DNA of 62,562 bases from Castellaniella sp049673105 (GCF_049673105.1 NZ_JBATXG010000018.1:1-62562), one strand, 5' to 3'; counted from the first letter of the stretch, positions 8,470 through 17,425 are shown. Translations and numbers: made by a program. The notes: generated by a model not told the origin, from the letters alone.

Positions 8470-9882
8470 ATGCACCAGACCTCGACCCGCACTTCCAACA
8501 CCAGCACGCGCCATGCCGACCGCATCATGCTGCCCCTGATCTGGGTGCTGTTCGCAACCGCATTGGGCCTGGCCAACTGGCATGACACGTGGGGGCTTGC
8601 GCTGGGAATCGGCCTGCCGCTGGCCGCTATTCCCACAGCCCTGATCCTCTGTCTGCCTGGGCAGCGCATCACCCGCATCACGGTCGCCGTGGTGTTTATG
8701 CTGTTCTGCGCTCTGCATATCCACCAGGCCATGGGGACGATTGAACTGCATTTCGGTATTTTCGTCCTGCTGGCCGTGCTGCTGTGTTACCGCGACTGGA
8801 CCGTGATCCTGATCGCCGCCGCGGTCGTCGCCCTGCACCATCTCAGCTTCAATACGCTGCAGGAAATGGGTTATCCCACCTACTGCTTCGCCGATCCCAG
8901 CCTGGGCCGGGTGATCGCGCATGCCGCCTACGTCGTCGTCGAATCGATCTTTCTCTGCTACATCGCCCACTGGATGCAGCGCGACGCCCGACAGGCTATC
9001 GAACTGACGCAACTGGTCAGCAACATCACCCGCGATGGCCGCATCCACCTGGATGTCAGCGACACCCGCCCGGACAGCCCGGCAGCGACGACCTTGCATC
9101 AGGTGCTGCAGGCCATCGCCGGGGCCGTCTCCCAGGTGCACGGGCATGCCGTCACGATCGATCAGGTGCTGGAACACCTGCGCAACGACAATGAAACCGT
9201 CAGCTCCGGCGCACGGCACCAGGCCGAAGCCATCGGCCAGTCCGTCCTGGCGCTGCAGACGCTGTCCGACTCGCTGAACGAAGATCTGCAGCAGGCCCAG
9301 ACCGCCGAGCAGCATGCCCGGCAAACCACCGGACTGGCGCAAGAAGGCAGCCAGGCCATGAGCCAGTCCGTGCAGAACATGCGCGAAATGAGCGAACTGT
9401 CTCAGCGGATTTCCGACATCACGACCCTGATCGACGGCATTGCCTTTCAGACCAACATCCTGGCCCTGAACGCCTCGGTCGAGGCGGCGCGGGCCGGTGA
9501 ACACGGTCGAGGTTTCGCGGTGGTGGCCGGCGAAGTCCGCACTCTGGCGCAGCGCAGTGCCGACGCCTCTCGCCAGATCCGCGAACTGACCCAGGCCTCG
9601 GCTCAGCAAGTCGCTGCGGGCACTACACTGATCGAGCACAGCGGCATCAAGATGGACCGGCTGACGGCTGGCGTGCAGACGCTCTCCCAGACGCTGACAC
9701 GATTTCTGCAAGCCAACCGCGCTCAGGCGGGACAGATCGCCGAACTGGAACGATCCATGGCGCAGGTCCAGAGCATCGCCGATACGACGCTACAACGCGC
9801 CCAGGGCACCGAGGTACTGGTGCAGAATCTAGGAAAAGGCGCGCAGCAACTGAATCATGCCGTGGACCTGATCACGGTGTAG
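8470..9882 (+). CDS. Polytopic chemoreceptor with multi-helix membrane sensor and no HAMP
   Basis: A 470-residue chemoreceptor of unusual build. The first 170 residues form about six membrane segments, joined directly to a cytoplasmic signalling coiled coil without a recognisable HAMP domain. The membrane part is rich in histidines (for example LHIHQA, IELHFG and LHHLSFN), a pattern seen in membrane sensor modules of some chemoreceptors and diguanylate cyclases. The histidines could bind a metal or haem, but that is inference. The signalling tip is AFQTNILALNASVEAARAGEHGRGF, with conservative changes from its neighbours. It is preceded by a terminator, so it probably has its own promoter. Confidence 0.9.
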   Translation: MHQTSTRTSNTSTRHADRIMLPLIWVLFATALGLANWHDTWGLALGIGLPLAAIPTALILCLPGQRITRITVAVVFMLFCALHIHQAMGTIELHFGIFVLLAVLLCYRDWTVILIAAAVVALHHLSFNTLQEMGYPTYCFADPSLGRVIAHAAYVVVESIFLCYIAHWMQRDARQAIELTQLVSNITRDGRIHLDVSDTRPDSPAATTLHQVLQAIAGAVSQVHGHAVTIDQVLEHLRNDNETVSSGARHQAEAIGQSVLALQTLSDSLNEDLQQAQTAEQHARQTTGLAQEGSQAMSQSVQNMREMSELSQRISDITTLIDGIAFQTNILALNASVEAARAGEHGRGFAVVAGEVRTLAQRSADASRQIRELTQASAQQVAAGTTLIEHSGIKMDRLTAGVQTLSQTLTRFLQANRAQAGQIAELERSMAQVQSIADTTLQRAQGTEVLVQNLGKGAQQLNHAVDLITV

Positions 9883-9949
9883 CATCCGCCCGACACAGGC
9901 GCACGCAGCAGTGCCGTATCCAACGCCGTGAGCGTAGAATAGCGGCGCT

Positions 9950-10957
9950 ATGACTCTGTCATTTTCCTTCCGGATGCGACAAAATGATCCCTGCGGATGG
10001 GGAATGCTGCTGCTCATCTGCTGCGGGCTGCTGGTCGGCCAGGCCGCCCTGGCTGCATCCACCCCCGCCACACCGCCGATTGCAGAACATCATGCAGTCC
10101 CCCTGCCGAGTTGTTGGCGCGGCACGGTGCTGGCCTTCGTCGCGCATCCGGACGACGATCTGCTGTTCATGAACCCCGACCAATACAATGCCATCCGCCA
10201 AGGACAATGCATGCGGGTGGTGTACCTGACGGCAGGGGATCGCGGCGAGGGTCAGCCTTATCTGCAAGCCAGGGAACGCGGCATCATGGCGGCCTACGCC
10301 CGCATGGCCAGGACGGCCAATCGCTGGCGCGATGACGGCTGGCCGGTCGGCGGGCGCATCATTGTCAGACATACCCTGCTGACGGCGCCCCAGGTGCAGC
10401 TGATCATGCTGCGCATTCCCGATCCCTGGCTAGGTCCGGGCTGGGGCAGCCTCACGCCCCTGAGCCGCCTGGAGTCCATCCCGCTCACCGATGCCCAGTC
10501 TTATGCCCCTTACCGCGAAACCTATACCCGCGATGGCTTGGTGAGCTGGCTGTCGCGCCTGATTCAGGCGGTTCAACCCAGCACCATCCGTCTGATGGAC
10601 TCGTCCATCGCCATCCCCTACACCAAACTATGCTGGCACTGTCCGGGGCATGATCATCCTGATCACATCGCTGGCGCCAAACTGGTCCGCGAAGCCATGC
10701 AGATCGCGTCCGGGTCCTATCTGGTCCAAGCCTATCTGGGCTACCCCAGCCAGGAAAGGCCGGCCAATCTGAGCACGACAGAAACCGCGCTGAAGACGAC
10801 AACGTTCCTGCGCTATATGGCCAATGATCCGCACTATTGCCGGCCACAAGCGCCGTGCTCGCGGCCCAAAGGCCCGGAAACGGCCTGGGTCTGGCGACAA
10901 TACCGGATCGGGCCGGACGGTCAGCCGCTGACCGCGGTGCAGCAGGCGCGTCACTAA
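9950..10957 (+). CDS. PIG-L/LmbE-family deacetylase, probably exported
   Basis: A 335-residue zinc-dependent N-deacetylase-like protein. The metal-binding motif AHPDDD lies about 65 residues in, and the second motif HDHPDH is near residue 230; both are hallmarks of the family, which removes acetyl groups from N-acetylglucosamine-type substrates. The N-terminus has a charged start and a hydrophobic stretch (MLLLICCGLLVGQAALA) that looks like a signal peptide, so the enzyme probably acts outside the cytoplasm. An ATG at 9974 is an alternative start. A TAGAAT sequence only 10 bases before the ATG could be a -10 element, implying an almost leaderless mRNA. It is convergent with trmD. The substrate is unknown. 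Confidence 0.83.
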   Translation: MTLSFSFRMRQNDPCGWGMLLLICCGLLVGQAALAASTPATPPIAEHHAVPLPSCWRGTVLAFVAHPDDDLLFMNPDQYNAIRQGQCMRVVYLTAGDRGEGQPYLQARERGIMAAYARMARTANRWRDDGWPVGGRIIVRHTLLTAPQVQLIMLRIPDPWLGPGWGSLTPLSRLESIPLTDAQSYAPYRETYTRDGLVSWLSRLIQAVQPSTIRLMDSSIAIPYTKLCWHCPGHDHPDHIAGAKLVREAMQIASGSYLVQAYLGYPSQERPANLSTTETALKTTTFLRYMANDPHYCRPQAPCSRPKGPETAWVWRQYRIGPDGQPLTAVQQARH

Positions 10958-10971
10958 AGACCGCAATCGCT

Positions 10972-10990
10972 CGCCCAGACAGGCTGGGCG
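10972..10990. terminator. Short hairpin between two convergent genes
   Basis: A perfect 7-bp stem (cgcccag 10972-10978 with 10984-10990) and a 5-base loop lie in the 54-base gap between the convergent PIG-L and trmD genes. There is no T-run on either strand, so termination is suggested by position more than by sequence. Confidence 0.35.
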
Positions 10991-11011
10991 CCCGAGCCGC
11001 TCGGCTGCTGC

Positions 11012-11803
11012 CTACTCACCCTCGCCTGCCGAGGGCGGCACAGCCTTCAAGATCGACTCGTCCTGGACGCTCAGGTCGCCGCTGCGGCGAGCCTGTTCGA
11101 TCAGATCGGGACGCCGCGTCGCGGTCAAGGTCAGGGACTGCTGACGCCGCCAGGCGGCAATCCGGCTATGGTGGCCGGACAACAGGATATCGGGCGCCGA
11201 CGTGCCGTTCCAGGTTTCAGGGCGCGTGTAATGAGGGCTGTCCAACAGCCCTGTCAGCGCGGGGTTGAAGGAGTCCTGTTCCGCCGATTCCGCATCATGC
11301 AGTACGCCGGGCAACAAACGCACAATGCTGTCGATCAACACCATGGCTCCCAGCTCTCCGCCGGACAAGACGAAATCCCCCAGAGAAACCTCCAGGTCGA
11401 CATACCGGTCGATAAAGCGCTGATCAATGCCTTCGTAGCGCCCGCACACCAGGATCGCCCCGGTGCTGGCCGCCCAGCGGCGGGCCTGGGCCTGGCGGTG
11501 GGTCCGCCCTGCAGGGGACAGCAACACAACAGGAGCCGGCTGATCCGCCTCATCGGCGCCCGCCTCCCGGCGGGATAGACGCACGGCCTGAACGGCTTGC
11601 GCCAGCGGTTCCGCCATCATGACCATGCCTGGTCCGCCGCCAAAGGGTCGGTCGTCCACCGTGCGGTGCACGTCCTGGGTGAAATCACGAGGATTCCAGG
11701 CATGCAAAGACCACAGGCCACGCTGATGCGCCCGTCCGCTGACCCCTTGGTCACGGATAGCGGCAAACATCTCGGGAAATAAGGTAATCAGATCAAAACG
11801 CAT
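11012..11803 (-). CDS. trmD: tRNA (guanine-N1)-methyltransferase TrmD
   Basis: A 263-residue enzyme that methylates G37 next to the anticodon in a subset of tRNAs, using S-adenosylmethionine, and so prevents +1 frameshifts. It begins MRFDLITLFPEMF and contains the family motifs RPFGGGPGMVM, CGRYEGID and the trefoil-knot segment LSGGELGAMVLIDSIVRLLPGVL (residues about 85-165). Length is normal. It is the third gene of rpsP-rimM-trmD, 69 bases after rimM. The rplS gene that usually follows is absent: the PIG-L gene converges from the other side after only 54 bases. Confidence 0.96.
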   Translation of the reverse strand: MRFDLITLFPEMFAAIRDQGVSGRAHQRGLWSLHAWNPRDFTQDVHRTVDDRPFGGGPGMVMMAEPLAQAVQAVRLSRREAGADEADQPAPVVLLSPAGRTHRQAQARRWAASTGAILVCGRYEGIDQRFIDRYVDLEVSLGDFVLSGGELGAMVLIDSIVRLLPGVLHDAESAEQDSFNPALTGLLDSPHYTRPETWNGTSAPDILLSGHHSRIAAWRRQQSLTLTATRRPDLIEQARRSGDLSVQDESILKAVPPSAGEGE

Positions 11804-11872
11804 AGCCGAGCCGCTTGCATGCGGCGAGGTGAACGGCGCATGGAGCGCGCCTGGTATTCAAACGACCCGGCG

Positions 11873-12496
11873 TCAGAACTCGGCGGGCCAGTCGCTGTCA
11901 ATGCGGCGACCGGGCAGATCCACCTGCTGCACATGCGCAGCCACAAAGGGGACCAACACCTGCACCGGGCGGTTTTTGGCATCCCGCCGTGCCTGGAATA
12001 TCCCCGCGGGATCGCGTTCGCCGCAGGCTATCTGCAGCACTGCATGGGCGCCATTATCCAGCACCTGATCCACCTGCCCCAACAGCACGGATGCGCCGGA
12101 TTCGGACTGCCCGTAGAAGTCGCAGCCGATCAGGTCCACCCAATAATACTCATCAGCATCCGCTGCGGGAAAGGCCGCACGCGGCACCCAAACGGTATAG
12201 GCGCGCAGGGATTCAGCGGTGTCCCGATCATCGATGCCGGCCAGTTGGGCCAGCAACCCTTGCCCTGCCTGCCGACGGCAGGCCTGCACCTGCATATGCC
12301 GCAGACGCGACAAAGCGCCGGGTTCCAGAACGGAATCCGGCGCCTTCAACCACCATACCGGCGCATTCGACAGGGCTTCGGCCTGGGGGGAATACGGCTG
12401 GACTTTCAGCCAGCCACGCACCCCGTGCGCCGCCGCTACCCGGCCTACTTCGACCAGATCGTCGGGAACGGCATCACCTGGGCGAGTGTCCACCAT
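11873..12496 (-). CDS. rimM: Ribosome maturation factor RimM
   Basis: A 207-residue protein that helps assemble the head of the 30S ribosomal subunit, binding protein S19. The N-terminal RimM barrel shows VEVGRVAAAHGVRGWLKVQPY (split here across the family motif G-R-V-x2-A-H-G) and the C-terminal PRC-barrel region shows YYWVDLIGCDF. I chose the ATG at 12496; a GTG one codon upstream (12499) is possible. The gene starts 20 bases after rpsP, consistent with co-transcription with rpsP and trmD. Confidence 0.94.
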   Translation of the reverse strand: MVDTRPGDAVPDDLVEVGRVAAAHGVRGWLKVQPYSPQAEALSNAPVWWLKAPDSVLEPGALSRLRHMQVQACRRQAGQGLLAQLAGIDDRDTAESLRAYTVWVPRAAFPAADADEYYWVDLIGCDFYGQSESGASVLLGQVDQVLDNGAHAVLQIACGERDPAGIFQARRDAKNRPVQVLVPFVAAHVQQVDLPGRRIDSDWPAEF

Positions 12497-12516
12497 CACA
12501 AGCGAAGCGCCCGCGA

Positions 12517-12777
12517 TCAGGCGGCGGCTGCGACTTTGGCGGAGTATTCCTTGACCAGACGATCGACCGTACCGGACAGCTGGGCGCCATTGGAAACCCA
12601 GTGCTGAACACGATCCAGGGACAGGCGCAGATTTTCCTGACCTTCGCCCCCGAGCGGATTGTAGAAACCCACTCGTTCGATGAAACGGCCATCGCGGCGA
12701 TTGCGCGAATCAGCAGCAACGACATTGTAGAAGGGACGCTTCTTCGAGCCGCCGCGGGCCAGACGAATCACAACCAT
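12517..12777 (-). CDS. rpsP: 30S ribosomal protein S16
   Basis: An 86-residue ribosomal protein of the small subunit. It begins MVVIRLARGGSKKRPFYNVV, a near-invariant S16 start, and continues with DGRFIERVGFYNP. Length is typical. The ATG at 12777 has AAAGGAT upstream; the frame is open to 12810 but the upstream start lacks support. It is the first gene of the rpsP-rimM-trmD group, so its promoter should lie in the roughly 130 bases upstream. Confidence 0.97.
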   Translation of the reverse strand: MVVIRLARGGSKKRPFYNVVAADSRNRRDGRFIERVGFYNPLGGEGQENLRLSLDRVQHWVSNGAQLSGTVDRLVKEYSAKVAAAA

Positions 12778-12892
12778 TGAATAATCCTTTGATAAACCGG
12801 TGTAAAACACAAAATTCTAGCATCTGGCATCCAGGTTCCGCAATGGATACCCAGAATAAATGATGCCAGACCACGAAAAACAACACAGATGC

Positions 12893-12951
12893 AAAAACCG
12901 CGCTTGGCCACCGGAACGTCCGGCCCGGCAAACCTGGGCCCGGCGGGCCAA
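12893..12951 (-). terminator. Possible terminator after alaS-tusA
   Basis: On the minus strand the arms TTGGCC (12946-12951) and GGCCAA (12904-12909) enclose a G+C-rich inner fold containing a second small hairpin (12911-12923), and a run of five T follows shortly after (12893-12897). It starts about 10 bases after the tusA-like stop. The long interior makes the fold less certain than a simple hairpin. Confidence 0.4.
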
Positions 12952-12961
12952 CGGCGCCGCG

Positions 12962-13210
12962 CTAACGCCGGCGGACGTAATGGACCATGACAGCATCATC
13001 CCGCGCCTGCTGCGCCAGCAAGGCATTGCCGGTCTGCTGGCAAAACGCCTGAAAATCACGCCCCGCATGCGGGTCGGTCGTCAGGACGGACAGCACCTGC
13101 CCGCTGTTCAACTGCGCCAACGCCTTTTTGGTGCGCAGGATCGGCAGGGGGCAGTTCAGGCCCCGCGCATCGATTTCCCGGTCCGCCGCCGGCAGGGTTG
13201 CATCCGTCAC
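12962..13210 (-). CDS. TusA-family sulfurtransferase-like protein
   Basis: An 82-residue small protein of the TusA/SirA family. The motif RGLNCPLPILRTKKAL holds the conserved Cys-Pro-x-Pro at which TusA carries sulphur as a persulphide. Family members relay sulphur for tRNA thiolation, molybdenum cofactor or sulphur oxidation; which applies here cannot be told. The GTG start at 13210 overlaps the alaS stop by three bases (GTGA arrangement), implying translational coupling to alanyl-tRNA synthetase. A longer in-frame start at 13237 lies inside alaS and is less likely. Confidence 0.87.
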   Translation of the reverse strand: MTDATLPAADREIDARGLNCPLPILRTKKALAQLNSGQVLSVLTTDPHAGRDFQAFCQQTGNALLAQQARDDAVMVHYVRRR

Positions 13211-15831
13211 GAGGCCCCCAGACGAGCCGCCAGCCAATCAGCCGCCCCGGCCACGGCGCCATCCAGCGCGGCGATATCGGACCCGCCGCCCATGGCCATA
13301 TCGGGGCGTCCGCCGCCCTTGCCGCCCACCTGGGCGGCAATCGCGCCGACCAGATCTCCTGCCTTGACGCGAGCGGTCAGTTCGGGGCTGACACCCGCCA
13401 CCAGGCTGATCTTGCCATCGGTGACGGCAGCCAGCAGGATCACGGCATTCGACAATTTGGACTTCAGTTGATCAACCATGCCGCGCAAGGCTTTGGGATC
13501 CACACCATTCAGGCGCGTGGCCAACAGTTTGACGCCGGCCACATCCACGGCCTGCCCCGCCAGATCCGACCCGGCAGCCGCAGCCAGTTTGTCCTGCAGG
13601 CGTTCCAGTTCGCGTTCGATCTGGCGAGCCTGGTGCTGCAGGGCCTGGACGCGTTCCGGCACATCGACCGGCTGGGTTTTCAGCAACGCGGCGGCGTGAA
13701 CCAACACATCCTGAGTTTGCCGGACCCAGGCCAGGGCGCCGTGCCCGGTCATGGCCTCGACCCGGCGAATGCCCGCCGCCACACCGCCTTCAGCAATGAT
13801 CTTGAACAGGCCGATATCACCCGTGCGGGCCACGTGGGTGCCGCCGCACAGTTCACGAGAAAAGCCGATATCCAGCACACGCACCACGTCGCCGTATTTT
13901 TCACCGAACAAGGCCATTGCGCCGCCCGCCACCGCCTCGTCATAACTGAGATGCTGGGTGTGCACCGCCTGATTGAGCAGAATTTCGTTGTTGACGATGG
14001 ATTCCACCTGCGCGATCTGTTCCGCGGTCACGGGCGCATCGTGCGCGAAGTCGAACCGGGTCTTGTCCGGATCCACCAGCGAACCGCGCTGCTGCACGTG
14101 CTCGCCCAACACCTGGCGCAAGGCCTTGTGCATCAGGTGGGTGGCCGAGTGATTGCGCATGGTGTCCGCCCGGCGCTGGCCATCCACCCGGGCCTGCACC
14201 GTATCGCCCACCGACAACGCGCCTTCGACCAGGCTGCCGTGATGACCGAAGACCGCACTCTGGATCTTCTGAGTATCGGCGACCTGGAAACGGGCCGCCG
14301 CACTGCTGATCTGCCCGGTGTCGCCCACCTGGCCGCCGGATTCCGCATAGAAGGGGGTGGCATCCAGCACGATCACGGCCTCTTGTCCCTGAGCGATCGA
14401 CGGGACCGACACGCCATCCACATACAGTGCCGTCACCGCGCCCTGGCCTTCCAGGTGTTCGTAGCCGTCAAAGCGGGTATCCACGCCGTCGTAGCTGAGA
14501 TCCGCCGCCGCCTTGAATTTGCCCGCCGCACGCGCCTGTTCGCGCTGATGCGCCATGGCGACCTCGAAGCCGTCCAGGTCCACCTGGATCTTGCGTTCGC
14601 GGCAGATGTCGGCGGTCAGGTCGACCGGAAAGCCATAGGTGTCGTACAGGGTGAACAGCGTCTGACCATCCAGCGGCTGCCCCGCCGGCAGATCGGCCAG
14701 GGCGGATTCCAGGATCCGCATGCCGTTTTCCAGGGTTTCGCCGAAACGTTCTTCTTCCTGGCGCAGCACTTGCTCGACCCGCGCCTGCTGAGCAGCCAGT
14801 TCGGGATAGGCCGCGCCCATCTGCTGAACCAGATCCGCCACCAGGCGGTGAAAGAACACGCCCTTTTGCCCCAGCTTGTGCCCATGACGCAGGGCGCGCC
14901 GGATGATGCGACGCAGCACGTAGCCACGCCCCTCGTTGCCGGGAATGACGCCGTCGACGATCAGGAAGCTGCAGGCGCGAATATGGTCGGCGATGACCTT
15001 CAGGGAATTGTCGCTCAGGTCCGTTGTGCCGGTTTCGCGCGCTGCCGCGCGAATCAGGTGCTGGAACAGATCGATTTCATAGTTGGAATGCACATGCTGC
15101 AGCACGGCAGCGATGCGCTCCAGCCCCATGCCGGTATCGACGCAGGGCTTGGGCAAGGGGTTCATATTGCCCTGAGCATCGCGCTCGAACTGCATGAACA
15201 CCAGGTTCCAGATCTCGATGTAGCGGTCGCCGTCTTCCTCGGGAGATCCCGGGGGACCACCCCAGATCTCGGGGCCGTGGTCATAGAAGATTTCGGAACA
15301 GGGGCCGCAGGGGCCGGTGTCGGCCATCTGCCAGAAATTGTCGGACGCATAGCGACCGCCCTTGTTGTCGCCGATGCGGATGATGCGCTCGACCGGCACG
15401 CCCACCTGCTGCGCCCAGATGTCATGGGCCTCGTCGTCGTCCTGATAGACCGTGACCCACAGCTTTTCCCTGGGCAGGCCATAGACTTCCGTCAGCAGCG
15501 TCCAGGCGTAGATGATGGCATCGCGCTTGAAATAGTCGCCAAAGCTGAAATTGCCCAGCATTTCAAAGAAAGTGTGGTGGCGCGCGGTGTAGCCGACGTT
15601 TTCCAGGTCATTGTGCTTGCCCCCGGCCCGCACGCAGCGCTGGGCAGTCGTCGCCCGGTGATAGGGCCGGGTGTCCTTGCCGGTGAACACGTCCTTGAAC
15701 TGGACCATGCCGGCGTTGGTGAACAGCAGCGTCGGGTCGTTGCCCGGCACCAGGGGCGAAGACGACACGATCTGGTGTCCTTTGGATTCAAAAAAGGACA
15801 GGAATTTCTGACGGATTTCGGAGGTTTTCAT
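13207..15831 (-). CDS. alaS: Alanyl-tRNA synthetase
   Basis: An 874-residue class II synthetase that charges tRNA-Ala with alanine and edits mischarged serine. It begins MKTSEIRQKFLSFFESKGH, and shows the catalytic-domain motifs (LLFTNAGMVQFKD, GYTARHHTFFEMLGNFSFGDYF), the editing-domain zinc-site sequence NHSATHLMHKALRQVLG and C-terminal CGGTHVARTGDIG. The C-terminal oligomerisation/C-Ala domain ends with GGGRPDMAMGGG. Length is standard for bacteria. The ATG at 15831 fits the family start; the frame is open further upstream without support. It is translationally coupled to the tusA-like gene. Confidence 0.97.
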   Translation of the reverse strand: MKTSEIRQKFLSFFESKGHQIVSSSPLVPGNDPTLLFTNAGMVQFKDVFTGKDTRPYHRATTAQRCVRAGGKHNDLENVGYTARHHTFFEMLGNFSFGDYFKRDAIIYAWTLLTEVYGLPREKLWVTVYQDDDEAHDIWAQQVGVPVERIIRIGDNKGGRYASDNFWQMADTGPCGPCSEIFYDHGPEIWGGPPGSPEEDGDRYIEIWNLVFMQFERDAQGNMNPLPKPCVDTGMGLERIAAVLQHVHSNYEIDLFQHLIRAAARETGTTDLSDNSLKVIADHIRACSFLIVDGVIPGNEGRGYVLRRIIRRALRHGHKLGQKGVFFHRLVADLVQQMGAAYPELAAQQARVEQVLRQEEERFGETLENGMRILESALADLPAGQPLDGQTLFTLYDTYGFPVDLTADICRERKIQVDLDGFEVAMAHQREQARAAGKFKAAADLSYDGVDTRFDGYEHLEGQGAVTALYVDGVSVPSIAQGQEAVIVLDATPFYAESGGQVGDTGQISSAAARFQVADTQKIQSAVFGHHGSLVEGALSVGDTVQARVDGQRRADTMRNHSATHLMHKALRQVLGEHVQQRGSLVDPDKTRFDFAHDAPVTAEQIAQVESIVNNEILLNQAVHTQHLSYDEAVAGGAMALFGEKYGDVVRVLDIGFSRELCGGTHVARTGDIGLFKIIAEGGVAAGIRRVEAMTGHGALAWVRQTQDVLVHAAALLKTQPVDVPERVQALQHQARQIERELERLQDKLAAAAGSDLAGQAVDVAGVKLLATRLNGVDPKALRGMVDQLKSKLSNAVILLAAVTDGKISLVAGVSPELTARVKAGDLVGAIAAQVGGKGGGRPDMAMGGGSDIAALDGAVAGAADWLAARLGAS

Positions 15832-15924
15832 TCGTATGACCGCAAGGGGAAACCAAGCGGGGATTATAAATGGCTTTCCGAGGGCTGCTGCGCACTCGGT
15901 ATCCGCCGCGCGGCCCTGACGCAC

Positions 15925-15948
15925 AAAGCCCCATCCAGCAGGACGGGG
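15925..15948 (-). terminator. Intrinsic terminator after the hemerythrin-like gene
   Basis: On the minus strand an 8-bp stem with one G-U pair (15941-15948 with 15929-15936) closes a four-base loop and is followed by CTTTG. It lies about 60 bases after the stop of the hemerythrin-like gene and just before alaS, separating the two. Confidence 0.5.
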
Positions 15949-16004
15949 CAGTGGCCGGAAAGGGACTGGATGCGGGCATGACCCCGCCGCCGGACCCTGG
16001 CACC

Positions 16005-16433
16005 CTAAGCGTAGGCGTTTTCTGCCAGGGTCTCGATAGCGGGGTAGAACTCGTGATTTTCACGAACCATCCGCGTGTGGACGCTTTTCAACACGGTGTT
16101 GGCCTCGGCGCGAAAACCCTCGGGGTCTTTCATCAGCAAAGTCGCGTTGCTCCAGCGACGGGCAAAATTGATGAAAGCGCTGGCAATACCCTGCATGTCG
16201 TTCTGATACATGCGGCTCATGGCAGCCATGCGTTCATCCCCGCTGCGTTCCAGCGAGGGATACAAGATACGGTCCTCGATAGCCAGATGCTGCGTCACCA
16301 CCTGCGACAGGGCCTTCAGTTCGTGCGCGAGATCGACCGCATGATCAGCTACGCCTTGATGGGACAATTTACGCAGTGTCGCAATACCGCTCAGGATTTC
16401 TACATGGTGGTGCTTGAAACGATCAATATTCAT
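16005..16433 (-). CDS. Hemerythrin-like HHE domain protein
   Basis: A 142-residue all-helical protein with a hemerythrin-type iron-binding pattern: HHH near residue 8, HLAIEDRILYP (H and E ligands near residues 48-52) and later MVRENHEFYP. Such di-iron proteins bind oxygen or nitric oxide, or act in iron-sulphur repair and oxygen sensing; the specific role is not clear here. The ATG at 16433 has GAGGAAGG upstream, which decides the start over an open frame to 16511. The region just upstream is very A+T-rich and holds ATTATA (a TATAAT on the minus strand at 16485-16490), a candidate -10 element. It lies downstream of fliA on the same strand. Confidence 0.82.
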   Translation of the reverse strand: MNIDRFKHHHVEILSGIATLRKLSHQGVADHAVDLAHELKALSQVVTQHLAIEDRILYPSLERSGDERMAAMSRMYQNDMQGIASAFINFARRWSNATLLMKDPEGFRAEANTVLKSVHTRMVRENHEFYPAIETLAENAYA

Positions 16434-16538
16434 GACGGACCTTCCTCTCTCGTGAAACGGCTGTTTCAGCCGGATAAGATATATATTATATGAATCTTTT
16501 GCACCGCACAACGACCCACCGACCAGAGCGCCCGCGCC

Positions 16539-17291
16539 TTACAACAAATTCTCGAAATCTATTTCGTCGTCATCCGGCGCCCAGGAATGACTGGACAGCC
16601 AGGCCCGGATACGCGCCACCGCCTGGGATCGCAGCTGGGAGACGCGCCCTTCCGTCACCTGCAGCACAGCGGCGATTTCCTTCTGATTCAAATCCTGCTC
16701 GAACTGCAGGGACAGCAGCAGCTGCTCGCGCTCAGGCAGATTGCGGATCGCTTCAATCAGGGCATTGCGCAGCCCATCGCGCAGCAGCCAATCCAGCGGG
16801 CTGGCGTTCACCGGGTCGGTGATGGCATCCAGCACCCCGACACCATCAGAATTTTCACGATGCTGCACCAGGTCTTCGACCATCAACACCTGCACCCCTC
16901 GGGCTTCTTCCAGCAAAGTCTGATAATCGGTCAGCGCCAGGCCCATTTCATCGGCGATTTCTGCTTCAGTGGGCGCGCGCAGCAGCCGATGGTGCAGCGC
17001 TTGGACGGCCTCTTCGATGGTACGAGCCTTGCTGCGCACACTGCGCGGCAGCCAATCCTGGCTGCGCAGTTCATCCAGCATGGCGCCCCGGATCCGGGTG
17101 ACGGCATAGGTCTCAAATTGCGCATCCGCCTGCTGCTGATAGCGGCGCACGGCATCCAGCAGGCCCATCATGCCGGCTTGCATCAGATCATCGAGTTCGA
17201 CACTGGCAGGCAGGCGACCGATCAGAATAAGCGCCTGCCGACGCACGAGCGGCGCATATTGAGCAATCAACTGGTCCTCTGACAGAGGCAT
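16539..17291 (-). CDS. fliA: Flagellar sigma factor FliA (sigma-28)
   Basis: A 250-residue sigma-70-family factor that directs RNA polymerase to late flagellar and chemotaxis promoters. Region 2 contains VELDDLMQAGMMGLLDAVRRY and FETYAVTRIRGAMLDELRSQDWLPRSVR, the classic FliA block. Region 4 holds LPEREQLLLSLQFEQDLNQKEIAAVLQVTEGRVSQ, a helix-turn-helix for the -35 element (both split motifs are quoted in part only by their position: about residues 38-100 and 190-225). I chose ATG 17291 by family length; in-frame upstream codons at 17312 and 17324 are possible. Its activity should be held back by FlgM, encoded at 47.4 kb. Three matching sigma-28 promoters are seen in this window. Confidence 0.96.
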   Translation of the reverse strand: MPLSEDQLIAQYAPLVRRQALILIGRLPASVELDDLMQAGMMGLLDAVRRYQQQADAQFETYAVTRIRGAMLDELRSQDWLPRSVRSKARTIEEAVQALHHRLLRAPTEAEIADEMGLALTDYQTLLEEARGVQVLMVEDLVQHRENSDGVGVLDAITDPVNASPLDWLLRDGLRNALIEAIRNLPEREQLLLSLQFEQDLNQKEIAAVLQVTEGRVSQLRSQAVARIRAWLSSHSWAPDDDEIDFENLL

Positions 17292-17425
17292 CGCGCAATC
17301 CGTAATCCACATAATAAAACGCAAGTATGCACTAAGTGGCTGATGGACAATGAGCGGATCATCCCGTATTTCCCCCAGGATTTCCGCCAGCCACCCTGCT
17401 ACGCCCCGCCAAAACCCGCCTTTCC

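Noticed and set aside
13198..15981. Long open frame on the plus strand opposite alaS
   Set aside because: It is the mirror of the real alaS gene, caused by high G+C content; the translation has no recognisable domain.
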